This document shows, piece by piece, positions 10,496-34,269 of a DNA stretch of 64,000 nucleotides. Position numbers and translations under genes: made by a program. The notes beneath the pieces were generated by a model. The model saw nothing but the letters and a program-made list of their open reading frames with translations, searched no databases and was not told the DNA's origin. This DNA is from Lytechinus variegatus. Taxonomy: Eukaryota; Echinodermata; Echinoidea; Temnopleuroida; Toxopneustidae. The stretch spans positions 30,157,934-30,221,933 of the forward strand of contig NC_054743.1 of assembly GCF_018143015.1 (NCBI RefSeq), given 5' to 3'. The first letter of the stretch is position 1, and each line of letters begins with the position of its first letter.

Positions 10496-12154
10496 GGTAA
10501 GCGATGAATTCCAATTACCGGAGTTAGAAATGAATATTCGTTATGAATGACGTATTCTGTTGAATCCCGGGGGTGCCGGGTGTTGAATTTCGGGAATTGA
10601 AGAGTCATAGCAGTGTCATAGCGCTCATAATTTGATAGCGTTGTAGAGCTAGAGACGTACAAACTAGTATGTGGTGCCAAAGAGAACTCGTTTGGAGAAC
10701 GGTGTAGAGAACTTATGTTGGTTGCCCCGCGGGGGGGGGGCACTCAGTATGCATAGTGGGTATGTGCCGTGGAGGGGACCCCCATTTTCACACCCAAATT
10801 TCCGTTCCAAGGCATAGCATTTTTGTGTTATTGAGAAAAAAAACAAAGAAAGCCGCTCCAAGGCATAGCATTTTGTTCTTAACGAGAAAAAAGAAGAAAG
10901 AAATCCGCTCCAAGGCTTCGCATATTTTTCGTTACGCCGTAACCGGTCGCATTGATCTGCTGCAAGTTTGGTGAAAAGCGGCCGCAGAGCGCTGTCCAAC
11001 CATCGTCTCTGCGAGAGCGCACCCGGCGGAGGCGAGGCCGCGCTAGTTGCATCATGCATGCTTGCCCGTTCCATAGGGATGCATACGCACGTACTCACAC
11101 GCTGACGATCCGTTCCAGGGACCCCCGTTTTCACAAAATTGTAGTTCCGAAGCCCGTTCCGAGGACCCTCCTTTTTACAATAAGCCCGCACCAAGGCCCC
11201 CGTTTTTTGTCTCTCCCGCGGCACACCCCTACCACTTTTTTGGTCGAGTGCCCCCGCCTGGGTTGGTTGCCAGACTTATTGTCTTCTCGATCTCGGTAGG
11301 TAGGTAAAATATTTTAATCTGGGTACCGTATACCCTTGAGCTGAGGGTCAAGTTTGAGAGATAGGCCTAAATAGCAGCTAGACTTAGCTGGCTAGCTGGA
11401 CCTATTAATAGTAGGCTACTGAGCCAGAACTAGTCTTAGCCTTAGGTATCAGAGCCTGAGCTGAGGTAGCTCACTAGAATACCGTCTAGGAAGCTACCTC
11501 AGCTCAGGCTCTGATACCTAAGACTAGTTCTGGCTCAGTAGCCTACTAAGTAGGTCGAGCTAGCCAGCTAAGTCTAGCTGCTATTCAGGCCTATCTCTCA
11601 AACTTGACCCTCAGCTCAAGGGTATACCCAGATTAAAATATTTTACCTACCTACCGAGATCGAGAAGACAATAAGTCTGGCAACCAACCCGGGGGGGGGG
11701 GGGGGTGGGTGGGGGGCACTCGACCAAAAAAGTGGTAGGGGTGTGCCGCGGGAGAGACAAAAAACGGGGGCCTTGGAGCGGGCTTATTGTAAAAAAGAGG
11801 GTCCTCGGAACGGGCTTCGGAACTACAATTTTGTGAAAACGGGGGTCCCTGGAACTGATCGTCAGCGTGTGAGTACGTGCGTATACATGCATCCCTATGG
11901 AACGGGCAAGCATGCATGATGCAGCTAGCGAGGTCTGGTAACCAGCATAAGTTCTCTACACCATTCTCCAAACGAGTTCTCTTTGGCACCACATAATAGT
12001 TTGTACGTCTCTACAACGCTATCAAATTACGCGCGCTATGACACTGCTATGACTCTTCAATTCCCGAAATTCAACACCCCCGAAATTCAACAGAATACGT
12101 CATTCATAATGAATATTCATTTCTAACTCCGGTAATTGGAATTCATCGCTTACC
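10496..12154. repeat. 1.66 kb imperfect palindrome (large inverted repeat)
   Basis: Left arm 10496-11471 and right arm 11492-12154 are reverse complements around a 20-base loop (11472-11491). Outer edges are GGTAAGCGATGAATTCCAAT and its complement. Both arms contain a GGGGCACTC-ended element (10729-11256 left; 11691-11935 right). The left arm is longer because about 300 bp (roughly 10730-11037, including several CCGCTCCAAGGCATAGCAT units) is absent from the right. Small differences between arms suggest a real inverted duplication or foldback element rather than an assembly error, but an artefact cannot be excluded. Confidence 0.85.
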
Positions 12155-12507
12155 CTTTTTTCTGGGTCTAACGTTAAAGCCAAGAAGGAGTATCACCCTG
12201 CATAAGCATAATACATTGTTTTCACTTTTTTAGGAATATCAAGGCAATTTCGCTGGTCCCAGGACTCTGGTATTTGAAGAGTAAAAATTTATCACGTATG
12301 CAACCTGCAAGGCTTTTCAGTTTTCTCCAAAATGCCTGACCCTTGTTTGTACTTTGTTTCAATTGCATGTCTAAAATATTTCTGCATGTAAACAAGGTTT
12401 TGAGACTAAAAAAAAAAAACATTTTCCATTGGCAGATGGCAGAGGAAAATTTGTAGAAATACGATTAAGATAATTTCACTAGTTGTGCTTGATGATTATG
12501 GCAATCT

Positions 12508-12677
12508 GGGGAGCGTTTCATGAAAGGACGTACTTGTCGGACGTTTTATTCGACAAGTCCTGTTTTATCCGCGGTTACCATAGTAACAATGCTTCTCAGC
12601 CAATCAGGATCAAGGATTGAAGGAAAGTTGTCAGGTCTGACAACTTGTCGGACAGAAATGTTGATGAAACACTCCCC
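12508..12677. mobile_element. foldback MITE with GGGGAGCGTTTCAT ends
   Basis: Ends GGGGAGCGTTTCAT and ATGAAACACTCCCC, with inner inverted phrases around CTTGTCGGAC. The interior holds GTTACCATAGTAAC (12574-12587) and AGCCAATCAG (from 12598). A related, more decayed copy is at about 60694-60840. Confidence 0.7.
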
Positions 12678-12863
12678 TGATCTTTCTCTGCAAATTTCTA
12701 GACCAATTTGGTTATTACTTAAATAGGGTGAAAAATTTGCTGATGGTTAAGCCGTCATCTTAGTTTTTGTCATGGAAACAGTGCATCTTAGCTTCTATGA
12801 AAACAAAAACTATAATGGCGGCATTATGGCAAAACAAACAATTGCCAGAAAAAAAACAAGAAC

Positions 12864-14215
12864 TGGGCAAGTCCAAGAAAAGGTCACCCTAGAAGGCAAA
12901 ATTTCATCTTTAATTTAAGAAGTTATCTTTGGTGGGGTAAGAAAGCCCAAATGTTGAATTTTAAAATTTCATTGAGAAAAATTTGATAATATGCATATTT
13001 ATGTTAATTTTGGGCACCTAATTTGCATAATTGGTAAAATGGGTGTTACGTATGGGACAATTATAAAAACTCACAGAAAATAAAAAGACAACTTGTGAGA
13101 TTTAGTCATAGGTGGGACATGGACCCCCTAACATCTTATTACTTTTGGGGAAAAAAAGTGGTGTCATCTAATTAATTATGCAAATTAGGTCTTGTCCAAG
13201 GATGGAATGTCCCATACGTAACATTTTGAGGATGTTTTTTTAAGTTATTTCTCCTAATACAATACTTGTATTGTTGCTTCTCTGGGAAGTTCTAATTTAT
13301 CAAGTATGAAAATGTTATACCCAAAAAAGTTTCAAAAATAGAGTTTACTTTTTAATTAAAAGTTAATTAAAAAATTGTTACGTATGGGACAACATGTTAC
13401 GTATGGGACATTTACACACAATGTCAATGGGGAGATTTGTGTACAAAGTGAATGGAGAAAAACAAATTTCAAGAGTGCTCTAAAAAGTGATTATTTACCT
13501 TTTCTTTAGTTTTTAAAGACTGATTTGTTATGAATACTGATTAATGAAAACAATTGAAGTAAAAAATTGTGAAAATGGAAAAATATGAAAAAAATGAAAA
13601 ACAATAGAAATACATAAGAAATTCATGAAAAACAAGAAAAAAATATTGAAATGGCTAATTTCCTCTTCAGTCATATCAAATATGTCTCAATAGAACATTT
13701 TAAAAGACAGAAACTCTTTTGTTATTTAAATATTTTAAATTATTTCAATTTTTTTAATTATGGGGAAAATTGTGTACGTTCTCTATGGGGACAAAATGTC
13801 CCATACGTAACTGTCCCATACGTAACATGTCATTAATTTGTTTAATTAGAGTCTGTAATTAGAGGGATTTGGCTTATGACATGAAACTTGCATTAGATAT
13901 ACTAGAGTATTGTGACTTCTATCACACTAAGTTACAAGTTGTCAAATGAAATACTTTCAGAGAATCCTCAACTTGAAAAAAATGTTTCAAAAGTTGTCTT
14001 TTTTCTGCGTCCCATACGTAACAGCCCATTTTTTCTCTCTAAAAGGTCAAGGTCGAGGTCAAATGTCACCATTTTTTGCATGATTATTCTTCTCCTAGAT
14101 GTCTACCATCATGAGGGTATTCAATCTAATCAAAGTCAATTAACACTATTTTTCAGGTCATTAAAGCCTCTGAAATGTCCCATACGTAACACGCGCGAAT
14201 TCTTGGACTTGCCCA
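12864..14215. mobile_element. 1.35 kb element with eight GTTACGTATGGGAC sites
   Basis: Perfect 16 bp terminal inverted repeats, TGGGCAAGTCCAAGAA (12864-12879) and its complement (14200-14215). The AT-rich interior carries eight perfect copies of GTTACGTATGGGAC: + strand at 13045, 13377 and 13396; - strand at 13209, 13798, 13813, 14009 and 14177. No protein is recognised. The flanks at 12812-12848 and 14222-14255 resemble each other in direct orientation (ATGGCGGC ... AACAAACA ... GCCAGA), longer than an ordinary target duplication. It lies just upstream of the F-box gene. Confidence 0.75.
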
Positions 14216-14584
14216 ACTACATTAATATGGCGGCCTAACAAACATAATCGCCAGACAGACAATTGAAGCCATGCATTGTATCAATTGTCTAGCTGAGCGA
14301 TCGGCCCGTTGACTTCGCATAACTACTTTCTCGTGAAAAAAGGCCAAGCTGGCAGTACATGTAGTTTCACCATCATCAAATTTTTCTCTCAATTCAAAGA
14401 AAAAAAAGTAGATTACATGCTCATCATTTTGTTTCCCCTTCATAAATCATCAACTCCCATTTTCAGGGTAAATTACCAGATTGAAAGAATATTGACTCTT
14501 GAAAGTATAAGCATCATTTTCCTATTTCAGATTAGTATTGGGCTTCCAACTTGAAGAAACTTTGATGAGAGGAGGTTGGATGCA

Positions 14585-25868
<11,284 letters not shown>

Positions 25869-28622
25869 GTCTAAAAGGTCGTGAGTGTACAGGCTCAGTC
25901 ACACCGAACCTGGTGTATTGATCCAGAATGAGTTTGGTGTGCAGGGTAAGGTCTTTAAAGGTAATTTCTATTATAAGCATCCGTCCACAAACTAAATGCT
26001 TTATATCATCAGTTAAAAAAGACAGTGCAATATATTGCAAACTATTGTATAATCTTAAATTTATATATTTTCATAGATTATAAGAGCAGTGATTTGATGT
26101 TTCTCAAAGAAAATTATTTGTATAGTATCATGTTTACACAAAATTGATACTGATGTAGAATTGACTTCCATAAAGTGTATAGGCTTCTACCAAAATAATG
26201 CAGTCTTTACTTCCATATTGTTAGCATATTCTTACTGAATTGTAGATACAACTTCCATCATGATATATTTTCTAATGTTATTTTATGGATGACTTTTATT
26301 ATCATTACATGTATTGTTGGTATATCCTTCTCTTCCATTCTATAAGAACATGATTGTGTCTAGATTTTTATGCAAGTTTTTCAGTAATCGTCATAAGGTA
26401 CCTTAACAAAAATCAGAGCCGTGTCTTTGGAGCGTAAATCCCAAAAGCGGCCTGTCATTAATACCCATTCTCAAACGTCATCATGTAGACCAAACAATGG
26501 GGAATGCAGGAAAGCTGCTATGAAGATATGCATAGTGCCAGCTAGTATAGTGGAATTCTTGTTTAAAGACGCGACACAGACAAGGTACTAAAGCGGTGAA
26601 ATATAGTGATGGTTCCATTTCTTGCTATTGTGTGTTGAACATCTGGGAAGTTTTCATTTCTGTGTGCAGGTATCTCTGCCTAGGTCAAACCTATTTGGAA
26701 TACGTACAGGAACCGATTTGACTTAGAAGGGGTATATCACAAATGTTTTGCATTAGTAGTCAGGTCCTTGTTGCATAAAAGTTATTATTATAGTAACTTT
26801 ACCGTCCAATTGTAATTACCATGGTAACAATGCTAATCAGCCAATCAGAATCAAGGGTTTCAGGGAATTAAGATACCAATCTGTGGCAAAGTTACTCTAA
26901 TAGTAACCTTTATGTCACAAGTCCCTGGTCTAAAAATTTGTGTTAACTTAGGCGAGTATTCAACTTGTAGGAGTTTGCCGACTTATGTAAATAAACCTGT
27001 ATTGCCAGCATTGCATTTGCAAACACAACTGGAATCTAAGATCTAAATATAAGATGAGAACATGTTGAATTTGTCAAGAATCACACAAATATCTGTATGC
27101 CAAAATGTTAGCATGTACAGTGTTTCAAACCCCAGAGTATTGCTACAATATTGCTTCGTAACTATTGTTGAAATTGCTATTTATTGTAATTGTGATAATC
27201 TATATCATACATTAATATCTATTTTTGTATATTAGTTTTATATGGTGTCAAATACATATATAAAGCTTGTCATAATATTGAATGCAAATGTGATAGACAA
27301 AAGTTTTTTCTTCCAGATATATCCATCTTTAAATATTATCAAATGATCATTTTCACTTTTTACATAAATACAGGACCATGTGTTCTGTAGTGTGTGGATA
27401 GGTTTGCGTGAAGTTTTCCAGTTTTTATATTACAACGTATGAACCAAATATATTTATAGACCTTGTTTAGTACATATTTATCTAGAGTGATATGAGTAAT
27501 CCATTCCAAAATGTCTATTGTAAAGAGTAGCTAATGAAATATTGAATGATGCACTGCCGTGTTCAAGATGTCCTTTTCGGTAGTGAAGTGATATAAACTT
27601 CACTTTACAGACAGGTACGAGTGATAAAATTTTCACATCAACCTATATTTTTTTTTAGGATTAACTTGAACCATTTCAATGTGGAAAGCCAGTAAGCTTC
27701 TTTTAAAACATCTTCATGTAGATGGTTGTAGAAACATATTCTATCAGTTAAAACCTCTTTTTAGTGTAAAGGACACATCTTGCCATGTTCAACATCATTC
27801 AATTAAAATGCAGTAAATTTGTCTTTTGTACGTAAAGGAAAAACTGTTGTCTTGCCATACTTGGCACTGTATTCTCTCATTGTCTGAGAATTAATTTGTA
27901 CAACTTTACAAATGGCCATTAAAACACACAGGCAAAGTAGATTATAGACTTTCAAAAGCAAGTGTCGGGGGGGGGGGGGGGGTGCATGTACATGTAGATA
28001 GTAGTACAACTTGATAATCATGATTAAAACATTTGCATGGTCATCAGCAAGAAAGCATGTTATAGGGTTTTTATAATTTTACTCCTCTTTATCAAACTAA
28101 AATGTGATTTTTGAAGTGATATACTGTACACTGTATGATATCAAGATTACCTCTGTGAAGGCCATGTCACATATTGTGTCATGATGTCTGAGAATAAATG
28201 CATTTTCCTGTATCTTATATTATATATTCAATATTGTTAGACTGACGGTATGATTTGCTGGCAGGTAACTGGCCTTCAAAATCTACAAAGAAATACATTT
28301 GTATATTCAGTACATATCATCATTATGTATACCTGTAAATACTGTCAAATTAAAAATATTATTGTATATACATGTATAGCACATGGATGTATAGAGAAAA
28401 TAAATGTGACCTCCAACATATTCATTGTGTTTTTGGTTCAGTTGGTTTATTTGTGCTATAAAGTGAAGTGAGATATGACATTAATAATTATATAACAAGG
28501 TTCATTATAGATATTACGTTAGAAATGTTCATGATGCAACATAATGTATTCATACAGGAAAGGTCTGAAACTTCCATGATGAAATGAAAGAGTAAAACCC
28601 ATATTAATTTTAGTGTTCAACA
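25869..28622 (+). other. 3' UTR and downstream region of the F-box gene
   Basis: No further exon is seen. AATAAA occurs at 26989, 28193 and 28399, so the 3' UTR could be long, but the real end is undetermined. A G run lies at 27967-27982 and a MITE at 26761-26927. Confidence 0.4.
26761..26927. mobile_element. foldback MITE with CAGG(T)CC ends
   Basis: CAGGTCCTTGTTGCATAAAA and TATTATAGTAAC on the left pair with GTTACTCTAATAGTAAC, TTTATG and AAGTCCCTG on the right. The interior ATTACCATGGTAACAATGCT then AGCCAATCAG is shared with the differently ended MITE at 12508-12677. Confidence 0.7.
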
Positions 28623-28835
28623 TGAAATCTAAAATGGATTCTTTTGCCCAATTGATCGTGGGCCTGGCAGCCACCGTGTAGCGCCAGATCGACATAGCTC
28701 TATCCCTTAAATCGTTGAACGTCAAACAGGGTAGCAGTAACTCGTATCTTTTAACGTCTTTTTGTATGGCGCGAAGTCCTGACCTCCCCGGCTGGTTGTG
28801 GGATGGGCATTCAACCATCTTAGCCAACAGACCCA
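28623..28835 (-). mobile_element. tRNA-derived SINE, family 1, second copy
   Basis: On the - strand, GTCTGTTGGCTAAGATGG (A-box-like) is followed by the same body as at 17036-17256, including ACCCTGTTTGACGTTCAA and TGGCTGCCAGGCCCA. Chance open frames here are not genes. Confidence 0.7.
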
Positions 28836-29050
28836 TTATTATGTTATAATTCATATAAACATAGGTGCATATCATCATATGAGTTCCATATAAATAATAG
28901 TTGTATTGTCTTTGAAATGCAAAGCCGGAATGTCCATGAAGCCTGCTTGCCAGTCGCTATACATTGTGATCATACTATTTTTTTAATAACATATGGTGTT
29001 TTGCATCAATTATGAAAGTTCAAAAGGTAACAAGTGGAATGCCTCTGGCC

Positions 29051-30109
29051 GTCTCACCTGCATCACGCGGTTCAATATAGCAGCAGTGCTGACTTTGAAT
29101 ACTACACTAACTCGCACAAGATGTTCAGTGATACATGGTTACTCTTATGTCCACTTTTTATGAACGAGACCAATAAACTTACAGAGATATGATGGTTATT
29201 CAACAAAAACCCCAACATGGCCAAAGTTCATTGACCTTACATGACCTTTGACCTTGATCATGTGACCTGAAACTTGCACAGGATGTTCAGTGATACTTGA
29301 TTACTCTTATGTACAAGTTTCATGAATCAGATCCATAAACTTTCAAAATTTTGATGGTAATTCAACAGAACACCCAATTCGGCCAAAGTTCATTGACCTT
29401 TGACCTTGGTCATGTGACCTGAAACGCGCACAGGATGTTCAGTGATATTTTATTATTCATATGTCCAAGTTTAATGAACTAGACTAATAAACTTTCAAAG
29501 TTATGATGGTAATTCAACAGATACCCCCGATTCGGCCAAAGTTCATTGACCTTTAATGACCTTACTCATGAGACCTGAAACTTGCACAAAATATTCAGTG
29601 ATGCTTGATTACTATTATGTCCAAGTTTCATGAATCAGATCCATAAACTTTCAAAGTTATGATGGGAATTCAACAGATATCCCCAATTCGGCCAAAGTTC
29701 ATTGACCCTAAATGACCTTTGACCTTGGTCATGTGACGTGAAACTCATGCAGGATGTTCAGTGATACTTGATTAACCTTATGTCCAAGTTTCATGAACTA
29801 GGTCCATATATTTTCTAAGTTATGATGACATTTCAAAAACTTAACCTCAGGTTAAGATTTCGATGTTGATTCCTCCAACATGGTGACCCTAAATGACCTT
29901 TGACCTTGGTCATGTGACATGAAACTTTAATAGGATGTTCAGTAATACTTGATTAACCTTATGGCCAAGTTTCATGAACTAGGTCCATATACTTTCTAAG
30001 TTATGATGTCATTTCAAAAACTTAACCTCAGGTTAAGATTTGATGTTGACGCCGCCGCCGCCGTCGGAAAAGCGGCGCCTATAGTCTCACTCTGCTTCGC
30101 AGGTGAGAC
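29051..30109 (+). mobile_element. 1.06 kb element of ~150-185 bp repeats rich in TGACCT half-sites
   Basis: The ends are a perfect 11 bp inverted pair, GTCTCACCTGC (29051-29061) and GCAGGTGAGAC (30099-30109). Between them are about six direct repeats marked by GGATGTTCAGTGATACTTGA and by TGACCTTTGACCTTGGTCAT followed by GTGACCTGAAAC. The right end has a GCCGCCGCCGCC run and GGAAAAGCGGCGCC. No protein is encoded. Confidence 0.75.
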
Positions 30110-33100
30110 AAAAACCATCTTATTTAAAGTTCGCAATCATTCCAGGATTACTAAAATAAAATTTTCCTTTACTGCAAACCTTGTGGTTGGAGTATAAAGT
30201 CCAATTCAGCTTCAAAGCACAGCCAATGGCAAGATTGCTGAGTCACTCCAATGTGGGAGTGAAATGCCCTCTATTCCTACAAGGCAGGCTTGCATCTTGT
30301 TTAATTTCAATTTTGATATGTATGCCATTCTTGGGAACTTTGTTAAGATCTTAAAATTTGATATGATCATGATGTCTTACAATTGTTTCCCCAAGGATTT
30401 TCCGTGCAAAAAACAAATGTGGCATTTGATATAAGATGCACACTGTCAAAATAACAAACACAAAAATCAAAGAAATGAAAACAATAATTTACTATTCTTG
30501 CTTTTCTTTTAATCACACCATGATTTGTATAATATTATATGAAATATATTCCAAATAACATCTCTATATTAAAGGATTAGGCCCAATTCTGTGATAAGGC
30601 AACCACACTAAAACAGACAGGGAACAGAGAAAGCATATCACAATTCTATACAGACATGAATCTGAAATATGAATATTTTACAACTTGTTTTTAAACAGCT
30701 GACAGAGGCTGAAATAAATACTATGATACACCTATATACAGAGTGGCACAAACACAGATATTTTACATCAGTTATATGTAGTGAGAATAAATAGACTAGT
30801 GCGAATCCAGTTTCACAAGATCCACAAAATTTCCTTGTTTTCACAGGAATCTTTACATTTGAATATTGAGAAGATAGGTATGCATTTAATGTAGAATTAG
30901 CCCCCATTGTATCAGAGGTGGTTCAATAAAATTGATTCACAATATTTGAAATCGATCTCATAAACATAAAAACATAAAGGTTTAGAATCAATCACTAAAT
31001 GGATACTGAATAATCAAGATCTTTGTTGTACAAGAATGTGCACATGGTGAAACGTGTGCTTTTGATCCATCTGAATAGGTTGAAATTTACTATTGGTTGC
31101 AAATTTTCGTGTTAGAGAGGCCAAGGTGATGTTTTACAAAGAGATATCTATTTTCATTTGCAAGTGCCTTTGCTCACGTTATTTAACACATAATCTCACT
31201 TAGGCAGGAGCACATGTCCCTTGGCTAGGGTATGATGCGACTAATTCAGTGATGTATTATACAGCATACAATTGTTGGTACAATTTAGAATCAGACTTCA
31301 GTTTTTGTGAAAAAAAAACCCTGGGGGGTGTTCCACAAAGATTTAAGTACGACTTACAGTCGCGTCTAAATGCTGACGCGTACATTTTTATGCAACGCGC
31401 AATCTTATCCATCGATGCGCTGTAGTGCACGTCCTGTACATGTAGGTATGATCCGATAGATACAGTCACGCCTTTTGTAATGCACATAACTAGGCATTTA
31501 AGTGCGACTCTTAAATCATACTTAAATCTTTGTGAAACACCCCCTGGTCTCTCAAGTACTCAAGTTAAGATCAACCCCCAAATTATGATTAATCTCTCTA
31601 TACCAAGATTTCACAGTACAACACTATATAGGATAGTCTATCGGAAAATATGATATGATGGTCATCACCAAGTGAGCAGTACCATCTCTCAGAATACACA
31701 GTACAATTAATACATACTTTGTGAAAACAAGTATCAATTTGATATACACCTGTAAAGTACATCTAAACCTGAAATTAATGATACATCAATTGAAAATAGA
31801 TACAACATGCAATTTGAATACATGATTTCCTTCTTTCTAAATAAATCATGCTGTAAATATAGACGCCCATATATACGAAGCACTGCATATTGTTCATGAA
31901 TAAATCTAACATGCAAACAAGGTGAATTAGTACATTTTTTGGCACCATAAAACCCAAATAAATACAAGGCTAATCAATTCATGTCTGCTTCCCTTACTTC
32001 TGTAAAGACCCTTTTTAAAAATTATAAAAAGAATTTAGGGTGAATACTGCATTTCAATATTTCCTGCCATAAGTTAAGCTTTATTAGATCATCTCTTTAA
32101 TATTTTCAAATAAATAATCGCCATTATGATAGAGGCAGCAGAGTTTGGGTTAATATCGTGTCGAACAAATTACAACTACACATAATTAAACATGAACATA
32201 CACAAAAAGTCTTGAAAATATTACATGAATCCTATATTATTATCATAATCATCATTACAATAATCATTTTTTAATAGAAAAGGTGAAAATCACAGTTTTG
32301 CTTTTGACAATTAAATCACCATAATCTTCAGATTTTTCAGTGCAAAAGACATGAAATTGATTGATGTGGTGTGATTTATGTTGACCATTGCACAGAAACT
32401 GCAGTATATGTTCATTTGGAATTCAGGTGAGGCAAAGAAAATTACCATTAACATTGTTTTAATAGGTTGTATAGCGCTGTGATGCAAAAATGGGTGTTTA
32501 GGCAATCAATCACAACTCTGGGATTCAAGTCACCATCGAATAAAATTAAATAGCATCCCTTTGTGCAATGAAATGTTCATGCTGTTCATAGCAAATGAAT
32601 GATAACATACAACTCTCTTTTCCACGGAAGGATGGAGGAGGAGTGTTGGTAGAGTTAGATCAGGATTTCCAATCAAAATATATTACTAGTATAACACTCA
32701 ATATTGAAAACAGGAATGCGTACAAATCAATATGTTCGCCTTACATGATTAAGTACTGATATACAAGAAAGCTGAATACATTTTTTTTAGATTACACATA
32801 CATCATTCCAATCAGAGAATTGCATGAACAAAACCATTGAGATTCATCTTACTGGAATGTTGTGTTCATGAATACATATTGGTTTCATTTTTTTTTGTCT
32901 ACAAAAGTCACTTTGCAATAGATTTAACTAAATGGTTCTTACCACTTGAATTTCAATTATGAATGTGCATTTCCATCTCATAGGAGTCTCACATATCTAC
33001 AAGTCACATGGTCCATTCATTTCCAATGTAGATTTAAGACTGACAATAGAACATCATATCAATCTTCTACCATAAAATGTGTAAATCTACAAACGTTGAT

Positions 33101-34269
33101 GTTACTATGCTCATATAACACAATATACAATGTGATTCCATTATATTTTTGAAGTGTAGTTCCACCATTCTCACATTCAAATTGAGTGATTCTGCTAGGC
33201 TATGTTTATTTTTTTTCATATCCTATATTCCCATTTAATCTCCATGAAATATTTCCCATCACTTTTGATGAAAGTTTGCAGCAGATGTTATCACTAATGA
33301 GGAGAACTACACATACTGATCCTATGAAGTCATCAAAGGAAAAAGACACATGTACATGTAACACCGTGTCCGGATAAATGTTATTCCTTCACAGGATTTC
33401 ATAATGAAGTACTTGATCAAACCTACCTGTCCAAATCGATTCAGTCTTATATGTTCAATAAAAAAACAGGTACAAACTTGTGTATGTAACAGTGGAAATC
33501 TCTCGTACATTGTATATACATGTAAGTACAGGTATAAATGCAAAATAAAGCATTTACAAATGCATTCGTAACCATGGCAATATAATTTTCTTTTTGTTTC
33601 TAAAAAGTTTATACACATGATTTCAGTATTAGAGTCTAGGCACATACAATTTCAGCCTTGTCTGCTCAAAATATATTATAAAATTTCTTCTCTCATTCAA
33701 ATTTATCACATTTTCTCATTTTAACATTTTTAGACACATGTCACATACATGTACAGTACTGAAAAATAAATCTCTTGAAATTTTAAATAATTATAAGTAT
33801 TAAAGGAAAGATATTTATCCCAGTCATAGCCAGTATAAACATACTGTATTTATAAAAAAATGTAGGGGTCTCCAATTAGTTGCTTAATATGTATATATTG
33901 ATAGTGTGACTGCTTAAAGTTAGAAAGAATCGCAAATCAAAGAGAGTACTTGAAGCGGCTAATAATCAATACTGTTCTCTTTCAAAGTTTTCCTTTTTGG
34001 ATCGCAAAGCTTCATGAATATTAAACAAAAAAATACTTTTTCGATATGATTTGGAGTGGCTGACCAACTTGTGCCTCTACATATAAGCTTTCAAAGTGCA
34101 AAGGCAATTAATACCATGGAATGTTAAAAAATGTCAGAATATCAATTCTTATCATTACAGGGAAAGTCCATGCTGCACTGCTGCAAACAAACTAAAATGA
34201 GTTGTTTTCACTTGCATACAGACAGATTGATGAAATAATTTCTCTGCATTAGTCTCTTTCATGACCTCA
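30110..34269. other. intergenic or LCA5 3' UTR, no exon seen
   Basis: AT-rich sequence between the F-box gene and the lebercilin stop codon. No exon is recognisable on either strand. One MITE lies at 31319-31547; TACATGTA phrases are common. Part may be LCA5 3' UTR on the - strand. Confidence 0.4.
31319..31547. mobile_element. foldback MITE with CCCTGGGGGGTGTTCCAC ends
   Basis: The left end (GGGTGTTCCACAAAGATTTA) pairs with TAAATCTTTGTGAAACACCC at the right, and the arms continue about 55 bases (AAGTACGACTTA / TTAAATCATACTT). Confidence 0.8.

Noticed and set aside
10664-11992. Open frames of 72-186 residues on both strands
   Set aside because: They lie in the palindrome and its G/C-rich mobile element; the mirrored arms give mirrored frames and no known domain appears.
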